Positions 1 through 7,829 of a DNA stretch of 64,000 nucleotides are shown here, piece by piece. Source of the DNA: Nucisporomicrobium flavum. Lineage in GTDB: Bacteria > Actinomycetota > Actinomycetes > Mycobacteriales > Micromonosporaceae. The notes beneath the pieces were generated by a model. It made no database searches and was not told the origin of the DNA. It was given only the letters and a program-made list of their open reading frames with translations. The DNA lies in NCBI RefSeq assembly GCF_016464385.1, contig NZ_JADMLH010000001.1, forward strand, positions 761,130 through 825,129. The letters are read 5' to 3'. A program made the translations under genes and the position numbers. Positions within the stretch are counted from its first letter, which is position 1, and each line of letters starts with the position of its first letter.

Positions 1-162
1 GAGCTGATCAACCGGATCCGCGGGTACGAGTTCCCCGGGTACGAGCGGACCGTCGACTCGCACGTCAAGAACCTGCGCCGCAAGCTCGGACCGGACGCGG
101 CGGGGCTGGTGGAGACGGTGCTCGGGGTCGGCTACCGGATGGGGTGGTCGCGTGACCGGTGA
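1..162 (+). CDS. Response regulator, C-terminal fragment (OmpR/PhoB family)
   Basis: Only the last 53 codons are in the window; the 5' part lies off the left edge. The visible part is the winged-helix DNA-binding end of an OmpR/PhoB-type regulator: residues resembling VDSHVKNLRRKL form the recognition helix and the ending VLGVGYRM is the usual C-terminal hairpin. It binds promoter DNA when its receiver domain is phosphorylated. Its stop at 160-162 overlaps the GTG start of the next gene by 11 bp, so the two form a translationally coupled two-component operon. Family is clear; targets are unknown. Confidence 0.9.
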   Translation, partial: ELINRIRGYEFPGYERTVDSHVKNLRRKLGPDAAGLVETVLGVGYRMGWSRDR

Positions 163-1489
163 CCGGCCGTACCTGTCGAGCCCGCTGAGCCGGCGGTTGC
201 TCGCCGCGTTCCTGCTCGTCGCGCTGTCGTCGGTGGCGGCGCTGACCGTCGCGGCGCTGGTGGCCACCGACCGCGGCCTGGCCAGCGCCCAGCAGCAGCA
301 GCGGCGGCAGGTCGCGGACCGGGTGGCCGCGGCGGCCGGCGCGGCGTACGCCCGGGCCGGCGGGTGGCCGGGCGCGGACCTGTCCGAGGCCTCCCGCCTG
401 GCCGACGCCGCCGGGGCGCAGCTGGCGGTCCGGGACGCGGCGGGCGTCCCCGTCCGGCCCGGGCACGGCATGGGCCCCGGGATGATGGGCACGCGCGGCG
501 GCGGCACGGTGCTGGAGTCGCCCGTAGCCGACGCGGGGCGCCGGGTCGGCGCTGTCCGGCTCACGTTCACCGCCACGGACGGCTCGGGCCGCAGCGTGGC
601 ATGGTCGTGGGTGGCGGGCGCCGCAGTGGTCGCGCTGCTCGCCGCCCTGGCCGTGAGCTGGTACGTCGCCCGCCGGCTCACCCGGCCGCTGATCACCGTG
701 GCCGGCGTCGCGCGGCGCTTCGCGGGCGGCGACCGGACGGCCCGGGCCCGGCTCACCGCCCCGGGCGAGCTGGGCGAGGTCGCGCACGCCTTCGACGCCA
801 TGGCGGACGAGGTGGTCCGTACCGACGCGATCCGCCGCCGGCTCGCCGCCGATGTGGCGCACGAGCTGCGGACGCCCCTGGCCGGGTTGCAGGCCGGGCT
901 GGAGGAGCTGCGCGACGGCCTGCGCCCGGCCGATCCGGAGCGGCTGGCGGCGCTGCACGACCAGAGCCTGCGGCTGGGCCGGATCGTCCGGGACCTCGCC
1001 GACCTGTCCGCCGCGGAAGCCGCCACCGTGTCGCTGGAACCGGTCGGCACGGACCTGACCGGCCTCGCCCGCGCCGCGCTGGCCGCGCAGGAGCCCCTGC
1101 TCACGGCGGCCGGGTTGCGGGTCACCAGCGACCTGCACGTGCCGGCGCCGGTGCGGGCCGACCCCGACCGGCTGCACCAGGCCGTGACGAACGTGCTCGC
1201 CAACGCCGCCCGCTACGGCCGGCCCGGCGACCGGGTGCACCTCGCCACGTCCGTACGGGACGGCGAGGCGGTGCTGCGGATCGCCGACACCGGCCCCGGC
1301 ATCCCGCCCGACGAGTTGCCGTACGCGTTCGACCGCATGTGGCGCGGCCGCGACGCCCAGGCCATCCCCGGCACCGGGATCGGGCTGACCGTCGTCCGCG
1401 AGCTCGTCGCCGCCCACGGCGGCAGCACCGACATCGCCTCCCCGCCCGGCGAGGGGGTCACCGTCACCATCCGGCTGCCGTTGAGCTAG
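152..1489 (+). CDS. Membrane sensor histidine kinase
   Basis: A 445-residue sensor kinase that should phosphorylate the regulator encoded just upstream. Domains in order: membrane segment about 15-38, extracytoplasmic sensor about 40-148, second membrane segment about 151-172, HAMP about 173-225, HisKA with HELRTP (phospho-acceptor His237), then the ATPase with N-box NVLANAARYG, DTGPGIP and GTGIGLTVV. The GTG start at 152 overlaps the regulator gene. The sensor loop contains a short His/Met-rich patch, HGMGPGMMG (105-113), which could ligate a soft metal such as copper; that is inference. The stop overlaps the convergent DsrE-family gene by 4 bp. Confidence 0.92.
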   Translation: MTGDRPYLSSPLSRRLLAAFLLVALSSVAALTVAALVATDRGLASAQQQQRRQVADRVAAAAGAAYARAGGWPGADLSEASRLADAAGAQLAVRDAAGVPVRPGHGMGPGMMGTRGGGTVLESPVADAGRRVGAVRLTFTATDGSGRSVAWSWVAGAAVVALLAALAVSWYVARRLTRPLITVAGVARRFAGGDRTARARLTAPGELGEVAHAFDAMADEVVRTDAIRRRLAADVAHELRTPLAGLQAGLEELRDGLRPADPERLAALHDQSLRLGRIVRDLADLSAAEAATVSLEPVGTDLTGLARAALAAQEPLLTAAGLRVTSDLHVPAPVRADPDRLHQAVTNVLANAARYGRPGDRVHLATSVRDGEAVLRIADTGPGIPPDELPYAFDRMWRGRDAQAIPGTGIGLTVVRELVAAHGGSTDIASPPGEGVTVTIRLPLS

Positions 1490-1995
1490 ATGAAGAGCAG
1501 CTGAGCTTCGGTGGTCTTCTCGATGAAGTCGGCGGCGTTGATGATGTCCTCGACGCCGTCGTAGAGCTCCTCGCGGGTCAGGTGCATCATGTCCGCGGAC
1601 ATCCGGCACGCCCACAGGTGACCGCCCGAGGCGACGATCTGGTCGAGGAACTCGGGCACCTCCGGCACGCCGAGATCGGCGATCTGCTTCTTCATCCGGT
1701 GCGTGGCCATCGCCGTCATGCCGGGCAGGCCGCCCAGCCCTTGGGGCAGGTGCGTCGCGGTGTTGCCCAGCATCGTGAACTTCAGGTCGCCCATCCGGGC
1801 CTTGATGATCATGTCGAAGCCCCAGAAGGTGAAGAACAGGTGCGTCTCCACGCCCTCCCCGAGCGCGGCGTTGGCGAGCACCAGCGCCGGGTACGCCATG
1901 TCGAGGTTCCCCTTGGAGCAGATGATGGCGAGCTTGCGCCCGGCGGCCTCGTCGTCGAAGTCCGGTACGAGGGCGGGCGTGGTTCCGGTGGTCAT
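1486..1995 (-). CDS. DsrE-family protein (DsrE2-like)
   Basis: A 169-residue small cytoplasmic protein of the DsrE/DsrF superfamily, which carries or transfers sulfane sulfur between partner proteins. Recognisable features are the N-terminal strand-loop KLAIICSKGNLDMAYP, the central HLFFTFWGFDMI segment typical of DsrE2-type proteins, and the conserved C-terminal region WACRMSADMM with a cysteine suited to persulfide formation. It is the last gene of a three-gene minus-strand run after the flavoprotein and DsrC genes, starting 13 bp beyond the DsrC stop. The context (sulfide oxidoreductase plus DsrC) supports a role in sulfide or persulfide handling. Assignment to the DsrE2 subgroup is less sure than the family. 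Confidence 0.82.
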   Translation of the reverse strand: MTTGTTPALVPDFDDEAAGRKLAIICSKGNLDMAYPALVLANAALGEGVETHLFFTFWGFDMIIKARMGDLKFTMLGNTATHLPQGLGGLPGMTAMATHRMKKQIADLGVPEVPEFLDQIVASGGHLWACRMSADMMHLTREELYDGVEDIINAADFIEKTTEAQLLFI

Positions 1996-2008
1996 GGCGA
2001 GCTCCGTT

Positions 2009-2323
2009 TCAGACGCAGCCGTGCGGCTTGGGCAGGCCGGCGATGTAGGCCAGCTTCTTCGCCGGCTTCTTCGGGAACAGGGCGAACAGCTCCTTGGTGG
2101 GGATGCCGCCGACGGTGGAGACCCGGCGCAGCGTGGCGGTCTCGCCCTGCACGGCGTAGTCCGCGCGCAGGAAGTCGATCGCCCGGCGGTGCGCGTCGGT
2201 GAGGCCGATGCCGATCGCGGCGGCGAGCTCCTCGGCGAGGTCCGGGTCCCACTCCTCGTAGACGGTCAGGAATCCCTCGTCGTCGACGTGCACGGTGCGG
2301 CCAGCGATGGTGGTGACAGGCAT
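2009..2323 (-). CDS. DsrC/TusE-family sulfur carrier
   Basis: A 104-residue DsrC/TusE-like protein. The family carries sulfur as a persulfide or trisulfide on the conserved penultimate cysteine, and here the protein ends PHGCV with that cysteine in place. The core contains WDPDLAEELAAAIGIGLTDAHRRAIDFLR and the IPTKELFALFPKKPAKK segment typical of DsrC. I chose the ATG at 2323 because a GAGG ribosome-binding site lies 5 bp upstream; an in-frame ATG at 2341 would start inside the preceding gene and lacks one. Its start is 7 bp after the flavoprotein stop, so co-translation is likely. The second family cysteine is absent, as in TusE-type members. Confidence 0.88.
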   Translation of the reverse strand: MPVTTIAGRTVHVDDEGFLTVYEEWDPDLAEELAAAIGIGLTDAHRRAIDFLRADYAVQGETATLRRVSTVGGIPTKELFALFPKKPAKKLAYIAGLPKPHGCV

Positions 2324-2330
2324 GGCTGCC

Positions 2331-3572
2331 TCATTTCTCATCGGTGGGTGCCTGCTTGCCGGCCATGGACATGTGCGCCGGCAACGGGAGGGGGCGGCCG
2401 GGCAGCAGCACGTTCCAGTACATCCACCGGAACGCGAGCTTGCCCCAGTGGTTCACGGCGGCGTCGGTCAGCAGCCGGAACGGGCCGACGCCGGGCAGCG
2501 GATAGCGGCCCGGCAGCGGCTCGGTGTCGTAGTTGAAGTCGATGAGAAGCGCCTTGCCGTCGCCGGACTCCACGAAGCAGTTGGCGTGGCCGTCGAACCG
2601 GCCGGTCATCGGCCGCCCGGCGGCGTACGCGACGAAGTTGTCCGCGAACACGTCGACGGCGAAGTGCGCGACCGAACCGGCCTTCGAGGTCGGGATGTCG
2701 TTGGCGTCGCCGAGGGCGAAAACGTTGTCGTGGGCCCGCGAGAGCAGCGTGTGCCGGTCCACCGGAACCAGGTTCAGCTCGTCGCCCAGGCCGGAACGGG
2801 CGACGAAGTCGGCGCCCATGTTCAGCGGTACGGTCACCAGCAGGTCGAACGGGATCTCCCGCTCGTCGTAGGAGACCAGCTTGGTGCCGTCGACCCGCTC
2901 GACCAGGAAGTCCGGCTCGACCACGATCTTCCGGTCGTCCAGCATCGAGCCGAGCCGCGCGGAGGCGATCGGCTTGGTGAACGCCCCGGACAGCGGGGTG
3001 GCGTACACGAGGTCGGTCCGGTCCCGCAGGCCGCGCCGGCGGAGGTGGGCGTCGGCGAGGAAGGCGAACTCGAGCGGCGCGACCGGGCACTTGATCGGCA
3101 GGTCGGTGATGTGCACGACGAGCCGGCCACCCTCGAACCGGTCGAGGGCCTTCGCGAGCGCGAGGGCGCCGTCGTAGGTGTAGAAGTCGAAGATCTCCTT
3201 CCGCCAGTGGCCGCCGTCGAGCATTCCGGGGGTCTGGTCCGGCCGCGGGGTCACCCCGGTGGCGATCACCAGGTAGTCGTACGGCAGGTTCCGGCCGTCG
3301 GACAACGACACCCGGTTCTCGTCGGCCATCACGCGGCCGACCTCCCCGCGTACGAGCTCCACGCCGTCGGCGATCAGCGGCGCGGTGGGTCTGACCACCT
3401 GCTCCGGGCGGTACCCGCCGAACGGGAGCAGCAGGTAGCCGGGCTGGTAGTGGTGCGTGTCGCTGGGCTCCACCACGGTGATCCGCCAGTCCGTACGGGC
3501 CAGCCGGCGACGCAGCTTGTTGACCACCATCGTCCCCGCGGTGCCGGCGCCGAGTACGAGCAGCCGTCGCAT
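2331..3572 (-). CDS. Sulfide:quinone oxidoreductase-type FAD flavoprotein
   Basis: A 413-residue FAD-dependent oxidoreductase of the sulfide:quinone reductase/flavocytochrome-c sulfide dehydrogenase family. The N-terminal Rossmann motif is VLGAGTAGT (6-14), the second nucleotide-binding signature is NVFALGDAND, and the redox cysteine of the family is seen as CPVAP (C162). The enzyme should oxidise sulfide at the membrane face and pass electrons to quinone, leaving sulfane sulfur that DsrC and DsrE downstream could accept. Two starts are possible: ATG 3572 with GGAGG 8 bp upstream (chosen, since the Rossmann strand begins here) or ATG 3587. A CsoR/CstR-like palindrome lies directly upstream. 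Confidence 0.85.
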   Translation of the reverse strand: MRRLLVLGAGTAGTMVVNKLRRRLARTDWRITVVEPSDTHHYQPGYLLLPFGGYRPEQVVRPTAPLIADGVELVRGEVGRVMADENRVSLSDGRNLPYDYLVIATGVTPRPDQTPGMLDGGHWRKEIFDFYTYDGALALAKALDRFEGGRLVVHITDLPIKCPVAPLEFAFLADAHLRRRGLRDRTDLVYATPLSGAFTKPIASARLGSMLDDRKIVVEPDFLVERVDGTKLVSYDEREIPFDLLVTVPLNMGADFVARSGLGDELNLVPVDRHTLLSRAHDNVFALGDANDIPTSKAGSVAHFAVDVFADNFVAYAAGRPMTGRFDGHANCFVESGDGKALLIDFNYDTEPLPGRYPLPGVGPFRLLTDAAVNHWGKLAFRWMYWNVLLPGRPLPLPAHMSMAGKQAPTDEK

Positions 3573-3598
3573 CGCAGCCACCTCCATCCTGCCTCCAG

Positions 3599-3614
3599 AT
3601 ACCCCCTAGGGTAT
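3599..3614. promoter_or_regulatory. CsoR/CstR-type operator palindrome
   Basis: The 16-bp sequence ATACCCCCTAGGGTAT has perfect 6-bp arms (ATACCC/GGGTAT) around CCTA. This matches the general form of operators bound by the CsoR superfamily (copper sensors CsoR and persulfide sensors CstR). It sits 12-27 bp upstream of the possible starts of the sulfide oxidoreductase gene, overlapping the expected promoter. No CsoR/CstR gene is visible in the window. With three sulfur genes downstream, a CstR-like persulfide response is the more natural reading. Confidence 0.65.
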
Positions 3615-3690
3615 TGACGCGGCGGCCGGCGTCCCAGGGAACGAGGTCCTCGTGGCACCGGGCCCTTCGTCCGGCCCCCGGCGGAACGGC

Positions 3691-3705
3691 GGGACTTAAG
3701 GCCCT
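3691..3705. promoter_or_regulatory. DosR/DevR-like box upstream of universal stress gene
   Basis: GGGACTTAAGGCCCT resembles the core of the mycobacterial DosR/DevR box (GGGACTWWAGTCCC), with six of seven dyad pairs kept. It lies about 100 bp upstream of a tandem universal stress protein gene, a gene class that is typically DosR-controlled. No DosR/DevS pair is identified here, so the call rests on sequence similarity and context only. Confidence 0.5.
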
Positions 3706-3803
3706 GTCATCCCGGCGACGGCCGGAGAAGGCTGGAGTGGATACCCACGGCCCGGCGACGGCGCCGCGGGGAGAAGGTGAGCTGATCACCGGAGGTGAGG
3801 GTC

Positions 3804-4685
3804 ATGACGGACCTGCCGATCGTCGTCGGGATCAGCGGCTCGGCCGCCAGCCGCAACGCCGTCGGAGCCGCCGCGTGGGAGGCGGCCATGCACGGGTGCC
3901 CCCTGCACCTGGTGCACTGCTTCAACTGGGTGCCCACGCTGACCGGGCCGCCGGCCGATCAGCCCCGCCCGGCGCCCCGGGACCTCATGCGCCGATCGGT
4001 CGCCGAGGCCACCCGGCTCGTGCCCGCCTCGGCGATCACCTCGCACTTCCTCGAGGGGTCGGCCGTGACGGCACTGCTGCGCAAGGCGCGGACGGCCGCC
4101 ATGCTCGTCATCGGCGACGGCGGCCTCTGCTCCGGGGTGTGCCTGACCCGTGAGGCGCCGGCCGTCCAGCTCGCGGCCCGGGCGCCGTGCACCGTCGTCG
4201 TCACCCGCCCGGCCCCGCCGCCGGCCGGCCCGGTCCTGGCCGGCGTCAACGGCTCGGCCCGCTCCGGGCAGGCGCTGGACTTCGCGTTCGACGCCGCCGC
4301 CTCCCGGGGCGCGGACCTGGTCGTCGTCCACGCGTGGACACCGCCGGACGGCGACGACGGCGCCGGCCCGGCCGCGGAGGAGGCGGACCTGATGAAGGCG
4401 GTCGACGCCCGGGCGCACCGGTACGGCGTCCGGGTCCGCGTCCGCATGGTCCGCGGCGATCCGACCACCGTGCTGCGCGCCGAGTCCCGCGACGCCGGCC
4501 TGGTCGTCGTGGGCGCCCGCGGGCAGCAGCCGTACCGGGGGCTGCTCGGATCGGTCACGCAGACCCTGCTGCACCACGCGCCGTCGCCGGTGGCCGTGGT
4601 CCGCAACCTGCTGCCGGGGTCCTGCCCCGACGAGGCGGCCGGCCGCGGAACCCTGCCGGTCAGCTCGTCAGCTTCACGCCACTGA
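3804..4685 (+). CDS. Tandem-domain universal stress protein
   Basis: A 293-residue cytoplasmic protein made of two UspA domains (about 5-140 and 145-285). The second domain keeps the ATP-binding loop GARGQQPYRGLLGS, close to the family G-2x-G-9x-G(S/T) pattern but one residue shorter; the first domain's loop (IGDGGLCSGV) is degenerate. Such proteins bind ATP and help survival under hypoxia or growth arrest in actinobacteria. ATG 3804 is chosen because GGAGG lies 8 bp upstream; an in-frame GTG at 3795 overlaps that site. A DosR-like box is present upstream. The 3' end overlaps the convergent SDR gene by 26 bp. Confidence 0.9.
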   Translation: MTDLPIVVGISGSAASRNAVGAAAWEAAMHGCPLHLVHCFNWVPTLTGPPADQPRPAPRDLMRRSVAEATRLVPASAITSHFLEGSAVTALLRKARTAAMLVIGDGGLCSGVCLTREAPAVQLAARAPCTVVVTRPAPPPAGPVLAGVNGSARSGQALDFAFDAAASRGADLVVVHAWTPPDGDDGAGPAAEEADLMKAVDARAHRYGVRVRVRMVRGDPTTVLRAESRDAGLVVVGARGQQPYRGLLGSVTQTLLHHAPSPVAVVRNLLPGSCPDEAAGRGTLPVSSSASRH

Positions 4686-5433
4686 GTTCGGCGCAGGAGG
4701 CCAGCAGCTCCTCCTGCAGGGACTCGTCGTACGCCTGCGGATTGGCCCGCAGCTCGCGCCGGCGCTTGAAGTAGCGGCCGGTGACCGTGGCGGCGGGCTC
4801 GTCCGAGGTGGCCAGCCACACCTGCGTCTCCGCGCCCTCGGGCAGGTCGTCGGTGGCGCCGGGCCCGCCCATCCGGGTGCGGATCCAGCCCGGGTCGACC
4901 GCGTTGCTCAGCGTGCCGGGCCGGCGCCGGGCCACCGCGAACGCGAGCATGACGTCGTACAGCTTGGAGTCGCTGTACGCCTGCATGCCGTCCCAGTCGC
5001 GGTCCTGCCACTGCAGGTCGCCCAGGCGTACGCGGCCGGCGGACTCCAGGCCCGAGGTCAGGTAGATCAGCCGGGCGGGCGCCGGGAGCAGGGCCGTCAA
5101 CACGTACGGCGCCAGCGTGTTCACCTGGAAGATCCGCTCGAGGCCGTCCGCGGTGCGTACCGGCGCGGCCTGTCCCCCGCCGATGCCGGCGTTGTGCACG
5201 ACCACGTCGAAAGGCCCGAGCTCGCTCGCCTGCCGGGCGACATCCCGGGTCTGCTCGAGCGATGCCAGGTCGCCGACGACCACCCCGGCCGCCGCGGGTA
5301 CGCCGTCGCGCGCGTCCGCGGCCCGGCGCTCGTTGCGGCCGTGCAGCACCACCTCGTGTCCCTGAGCGGCCAGCGTCGCCGCCGTGTGCCGCCCGATGCC
5401 GTCGCTGGAGCCGGTGATCAGAATCTTCGCCAT
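4660..5433 (-). CDS. Short-chain dehydrogenase/reductase
   Basis: A 257-residue classical SDR oxidoreductase. The cofactor motif is TGSSDGIG (7-14), followed by NAG (81-83), Ser127 in the YLTSG strand and the catalytic YSDSK (Y153, K157). The HGRN loop after the second strand fits an NADP(H)-preferring enzyme. The substrate cannot be read from the sequence. It is divergent from the ABC exporter operon and its start lies only 58 bp from that operon's start, so the MerR-type dyad at 5460-5472 may influence both directions. The last 26 bp overlap the 3' end of the universal stress gene. Confidence 0.9.
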   Translation of the reverse strand: MAKILITGSSDGIGRHTAATLAAQGHEVVLHGRNERRAADARDGVPAAAGVVVGDLASLEQTRDVARQASELGPFDVVVHNAGIGGGQAAPVRTADGLERIFQVNTLAPYVLTALLPAPARLIYLTSGLESAGRVRLGDLQWQDRDWDGMQAYSDSKLYDVMLAFAVARRRPGTLSNAVDPGWIRTRMGGPGATDDLPEGAETQVWLATSDEPAATVTGRYFKRRRELRANPQAYDESLQEELLASCAELSGVKLTS

Positions 5434-5452
5434 GCCCCCACGATGCCAGGGC

Positions 5453-5491
5453 TTGACCCTGACGCAGCGTCAACCCTCCATGCTCGCTGCC
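5453..5491 (+). promoter_or_regulatory. MerR-type promoter with dyad in a long spacer
   Basis: A -35 element TTGACC (5453-5458) and a -10 candidate CATGCT (5479-5484) are separated by 20 bp, the over-long spacing typical of MerR-activated promoters. The spacer holds the perfect dyad TGACGCAGCGTCA (5460-5472, 6-bp arms around a central A). The predicted start site is at or just before the ATG at 5492, giving a leaderless message. The operon encodes a MerR protein as its third gene, the obvious ligand-responsive activator. On the other strand TTGACG (5468-5473) could serve the SDR gene. Confidence 0.72.
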
Positions 5492-6259
5492 ATGAGTACC
5501 GCGATCCGCATACAAGGCCTCCAGAAATCGTTCAAGGACACAAAGGTCCTCCGGGGCGTGGACCTCGAGGTGTCGCGGGGCAGCATCTTCGCCCTCCTCG
5601 GCTCCAACGGCGCCGGCAAGACCACCGTGGTGCGCATCCTGTCCACGCTGCTGCGCGCCGACGGCGGCACGGCCCACGTCAACGGCTTCGACGTGGCGAC
5701 GCAGGGCGCCGACGTCCGTCAGTCCATCAGCCTCACCGGGCAGTTCGCCGCCGTCGACGAGGTCCTCACCGGGCGGGAGAACCTGATCCTGGTCGCCCGG
5801 CTGAGGCACCTGAAGGACGCCGGCACGATCGCGGACGACCTGCTCGAACGCTTCTCGCTGACCGAGGCGGGCGGGCGGCGCGCGGGGACGTACTCGGGTG
5901 GCATGCGCCGCCGGCTGGACATCGCGATGAGCCTGATCGGGAACCCGCCGGTCGTCTTCCTCGACGAGCCGACGACCGGGCTCGACCCCGAGGCCCGCCT
6001 CGAGGTGTGGCAGGCCGTCAGGGAGCTGGCCGCGGGCGGCACCACGGTGCTGCTGACCACCCAGTACCTGGACGAGGCGGAGCAGCTCGCCGACCGGATC
6101 GCGATCCTGCACGAGGGCCGGATCATCGTGAACGGCACGCTCGGCGAGCTCAAGCAGCTGCTGCCACCCGCGAAGGTCGAGTACGTCGAGAAGCAGCCGA
6201 GCCTGGAGGACGTCTTCCTGACCCTGGTCGGCGCCCGTACCGAAGGAGGACACCGATGA
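5492..6259 (+). CDS. ABC exporter ATP-binding protein (DrrA-like)
   Basis: A 255-residue ABC ATPase energising the ABC-2 permease encoded next. Walker A is GSNGAGKTT, the signature YSGGMRRRLDI, Walker B VVFLDEPTTGLD, and the switch histidine is replaced in the LLTTQYLDEAEQLADR segment, as is usual in the DrrA drug-resistance subfamily. It is shorter than typical DrrA (about 310-330 residues), with a reduced C-terminal tail ending in the EKQPSLEDVFLTLVG motif. No Shine-Dalgarno is seen before ATG 5492; the promoter geometry suggests a leaderless start. The stop overlaps the permease ATG (ATGA). A role in drug or toxic-metabolite export is inferred. Confidence 0.92.
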   Translation: MSTAIRIQGLQKSFKDTKVLRGVDLEVSRGSIFALLGSNGAGKTTVVRILSTLLRADGGTAHVNGFDVATQGADVRQSISLTGQFAAVDEVLTGRENLILVARLRHLKDAGTIADDLLERFSLTEAGGRRAGTYSGGMRRRLDIAMSLIGNPPVVFLDEPTTGLDPEARLEVWQAVRELAAGGTTVLLTTQYLDEAEQLADRIAILHEGRIIVNGTLGELKQLLPPAKVEYVEKQPSLEDVFLTLVGARTEGGHR

Positions 6260-7017
6260 ACCGGCATTTCCTCGGCGACACCGCCGTCCTGCTGGGCCGT
6301 TCGCTGCGGCACATCGCGCGCAGCCCGGACACCATCATCACCACCGCGGTCACCCCGATCGCAATGATGCTGCTGTTCGTGTACGTGCTCGGCGGCGCCA
6401 TCCAGACCGGCTCCGGCAGGTACGTGAACTACCTGCTGCCCGGCATCCTGATCATCACGATCGCCTCGGGCATCTCGTACACGGCGTACCGGCTCTTCCT
6501 GGATCTGCAGGGCGGCATCTTCGAACGGTTCCAGTCCATGCCGATCGCCCGCGCGGCGGTGCTCTGGGCGCACGTGCTGACCTCCATGGTCGCCAACCTG
6601 ATCTCGGTCGCGGTGGTCGTCCTGGTCGGTGTCGCGATGGGCTTCCGTACGGGGGCGAGCGTGCTGGACTGGCTGGCGGTGGCGGGCATCCTGGTCCTGT
6701 TCACGCTGGCGCTGACCTGGCTCGCGGTGATCCCCGGCCTGACCGCCACGTCGGTGGACGGCGCCAGCGCGTTCGCGTATCCGCTGATCTTCCTGCCGTT
6801 CATCAGCTCGGCGTTCGTGCCCACCGCGTCGATGCCCGGCCCCGTGCGGGCCTTCGCCGACAACCAGCCGGTTACCTCCATCGTCAACACGATCCGCAAC
6901 CTGTTCGCCGGGCAGCCGGTGGGCACCGGCATCTGGACGGCGCTGGCCTGGTGCGCCGGGATCCTCGTCCTGGCTTTGCTGTTCTCCGCCCGCACCTACC
7001 GCCGCCGGACCGCCTGA
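6256..7017 (+). CDS. ABC-2 type exporter permease (DrrB-like)
   Basis: A 253-residue integral membrane protein with about six hydrophobic segments, starting near residue 33 (IITTAVTPIAMMLLFVYVLG) and ending near 245. The pattern, a cytoplasmic N-terminus, a conserved NYLLPGILI loop and ERFQSMPIARAAVLW coupling helix, is that of DrrB-type ABC-2 permeases. It forms the membrane channel for the ATPase encoded upstream, whose stop codon overlaps this ATG by 4 bp. The MerR gene begins 17 bp after the stop, so all three are one operon. Substrate is unknown, but MerR control suggests that the exported compound or a relative is the inducer. Confidence 0.9.
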   Translation: MNRHFLGDTAVLLGRSLRHIARSPDTIITTAVTPIAMMLLFVYVLGGAIQTGSGRYVNYLLPGILIITIASGISYTAYRLFLDLQGGIFERFQSMPIARAAVLWAHVLTSMVANLISVAVVVLVGVAMGFRTGASVLDWLAVAGILVLFTLALTWLAVIPGLTATSVDGASAFAYPLIFLPFISSAFVPTASMPGPVRAFADNQPVTSIVNTIRNLFAGQPVGTGIWTALAWCAGILVLALLFSARTYRRRTA

Positions 7018-7034
7018 ACGGGCAGGATCAGAGC

Positions 7035-7829
7035 ATGCTGACGATCGGTCAACTGGCGTCGTACGCCGGTGTCACGGTGCGCGCGGTGCGCCACTACCAC
7101 CAGATCGGCCTGCTGCCGGAGCCCGAGCGCGACGCCTCGGGCTACCGGCGGTACGGCGCCACGGCCGTGGTGTCGCTCATCAAGATCCGTACGCTGGCGG
7201 AGGCGGGGGTGCCGCTCTCCCGGATCGGCACGATGCTGGCGGCCGACGCGTCGTCCTTCGCCGCGGCGATCGACCGGATCGACCGGCACCTGTCCGAGGA
7301 GATCCAGCGGCTGGAGGCCAGCCGCAAGCAGATCGCCCAGCTCGCCGCCGGCGACAGCGCCTCCCTCCCGCCGGAGGTGATCTCCTATCTCGGCCGGCTC
7401 CGCGACATCGGGGCGTCCGAACGGATGGTGCAGGCGGAGCGGGACGGATGGATCCTGATCGCGGCCCGCTGGCCTGACCACATCCGCACCTGGATACCGG
7501 TGAAAGTGGCCCAGCTCCGCGACGAACGGATCGTGCGCCTCTACCGCGTGCTGTCCGAGGCCCTCGACAGCGACCGCGTGGACGACCGGCTCCTGGAGGA
7601 GGCGGCCGACATCATGGTCGCCCTGGCCGAGGAGGCGGAGGCGGCCGGCGAGGTCGAGGGGCCGCCCGAGGGCGAGGACGACGAGCTGCCGTTCGACCTC
7701 CTCGACGCGCTGGCCGACGAGGCCGACCCGCGGGCGCAGCGGTTGCGTGACCTGATGCGCAAGCGCGGCTGGTCGGGGTGGAACCGGACGGAACGGGTCA
7801 CCGAAAGGGGTCTATTCTCGCGCGGATGA
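7035..7829 (+). CDS. MerR-family transcriptional regulator
   Basis: A 264-residue regulator. The N-terminal winged HTH (TIGQLASYAGVTVRAVRHYHQIGLLPEPER) is a textbook MerR domain, followed by a coiled-coil dimer helix (about 80-115) and an acidic C-terminal sensor region rich in Glu/Asp (about 185-235). No cysteine metal-sensing motif is present, so it belongs to the drug/ligand-sensing branch. Being third in the exporter operon under a promoter with MerR geometry, it very likely activates its own operon when ligand binds. The stop codon overlaps the ATG of the next gene (ATGA), so the following DUF6924-like gene may be co-expressed. Confidence 0.9.
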   Translation: MLTIGQLASYAGVTVRAVRHYHQIGLLPEPERDASGYRRYGATAVVSLIKIRTLAEAGVPLSRIGTMLAADASSFAAAIDRIDRHLSEEIQRLEASRKQIAQLAAGDSASLPPEVISYLGRLRDIGASERMVQAERDGWILIAARWPDHIRTWIPVKVAQLRDERIVRLYRVLSEALDSDRVDDRLLEEAADIMVALAEEAEAAGEVEGPPEGEDDELPFDLLDALADEADPRAQRLRDLMRKRGWSGWNRTERVTERGLFSRG

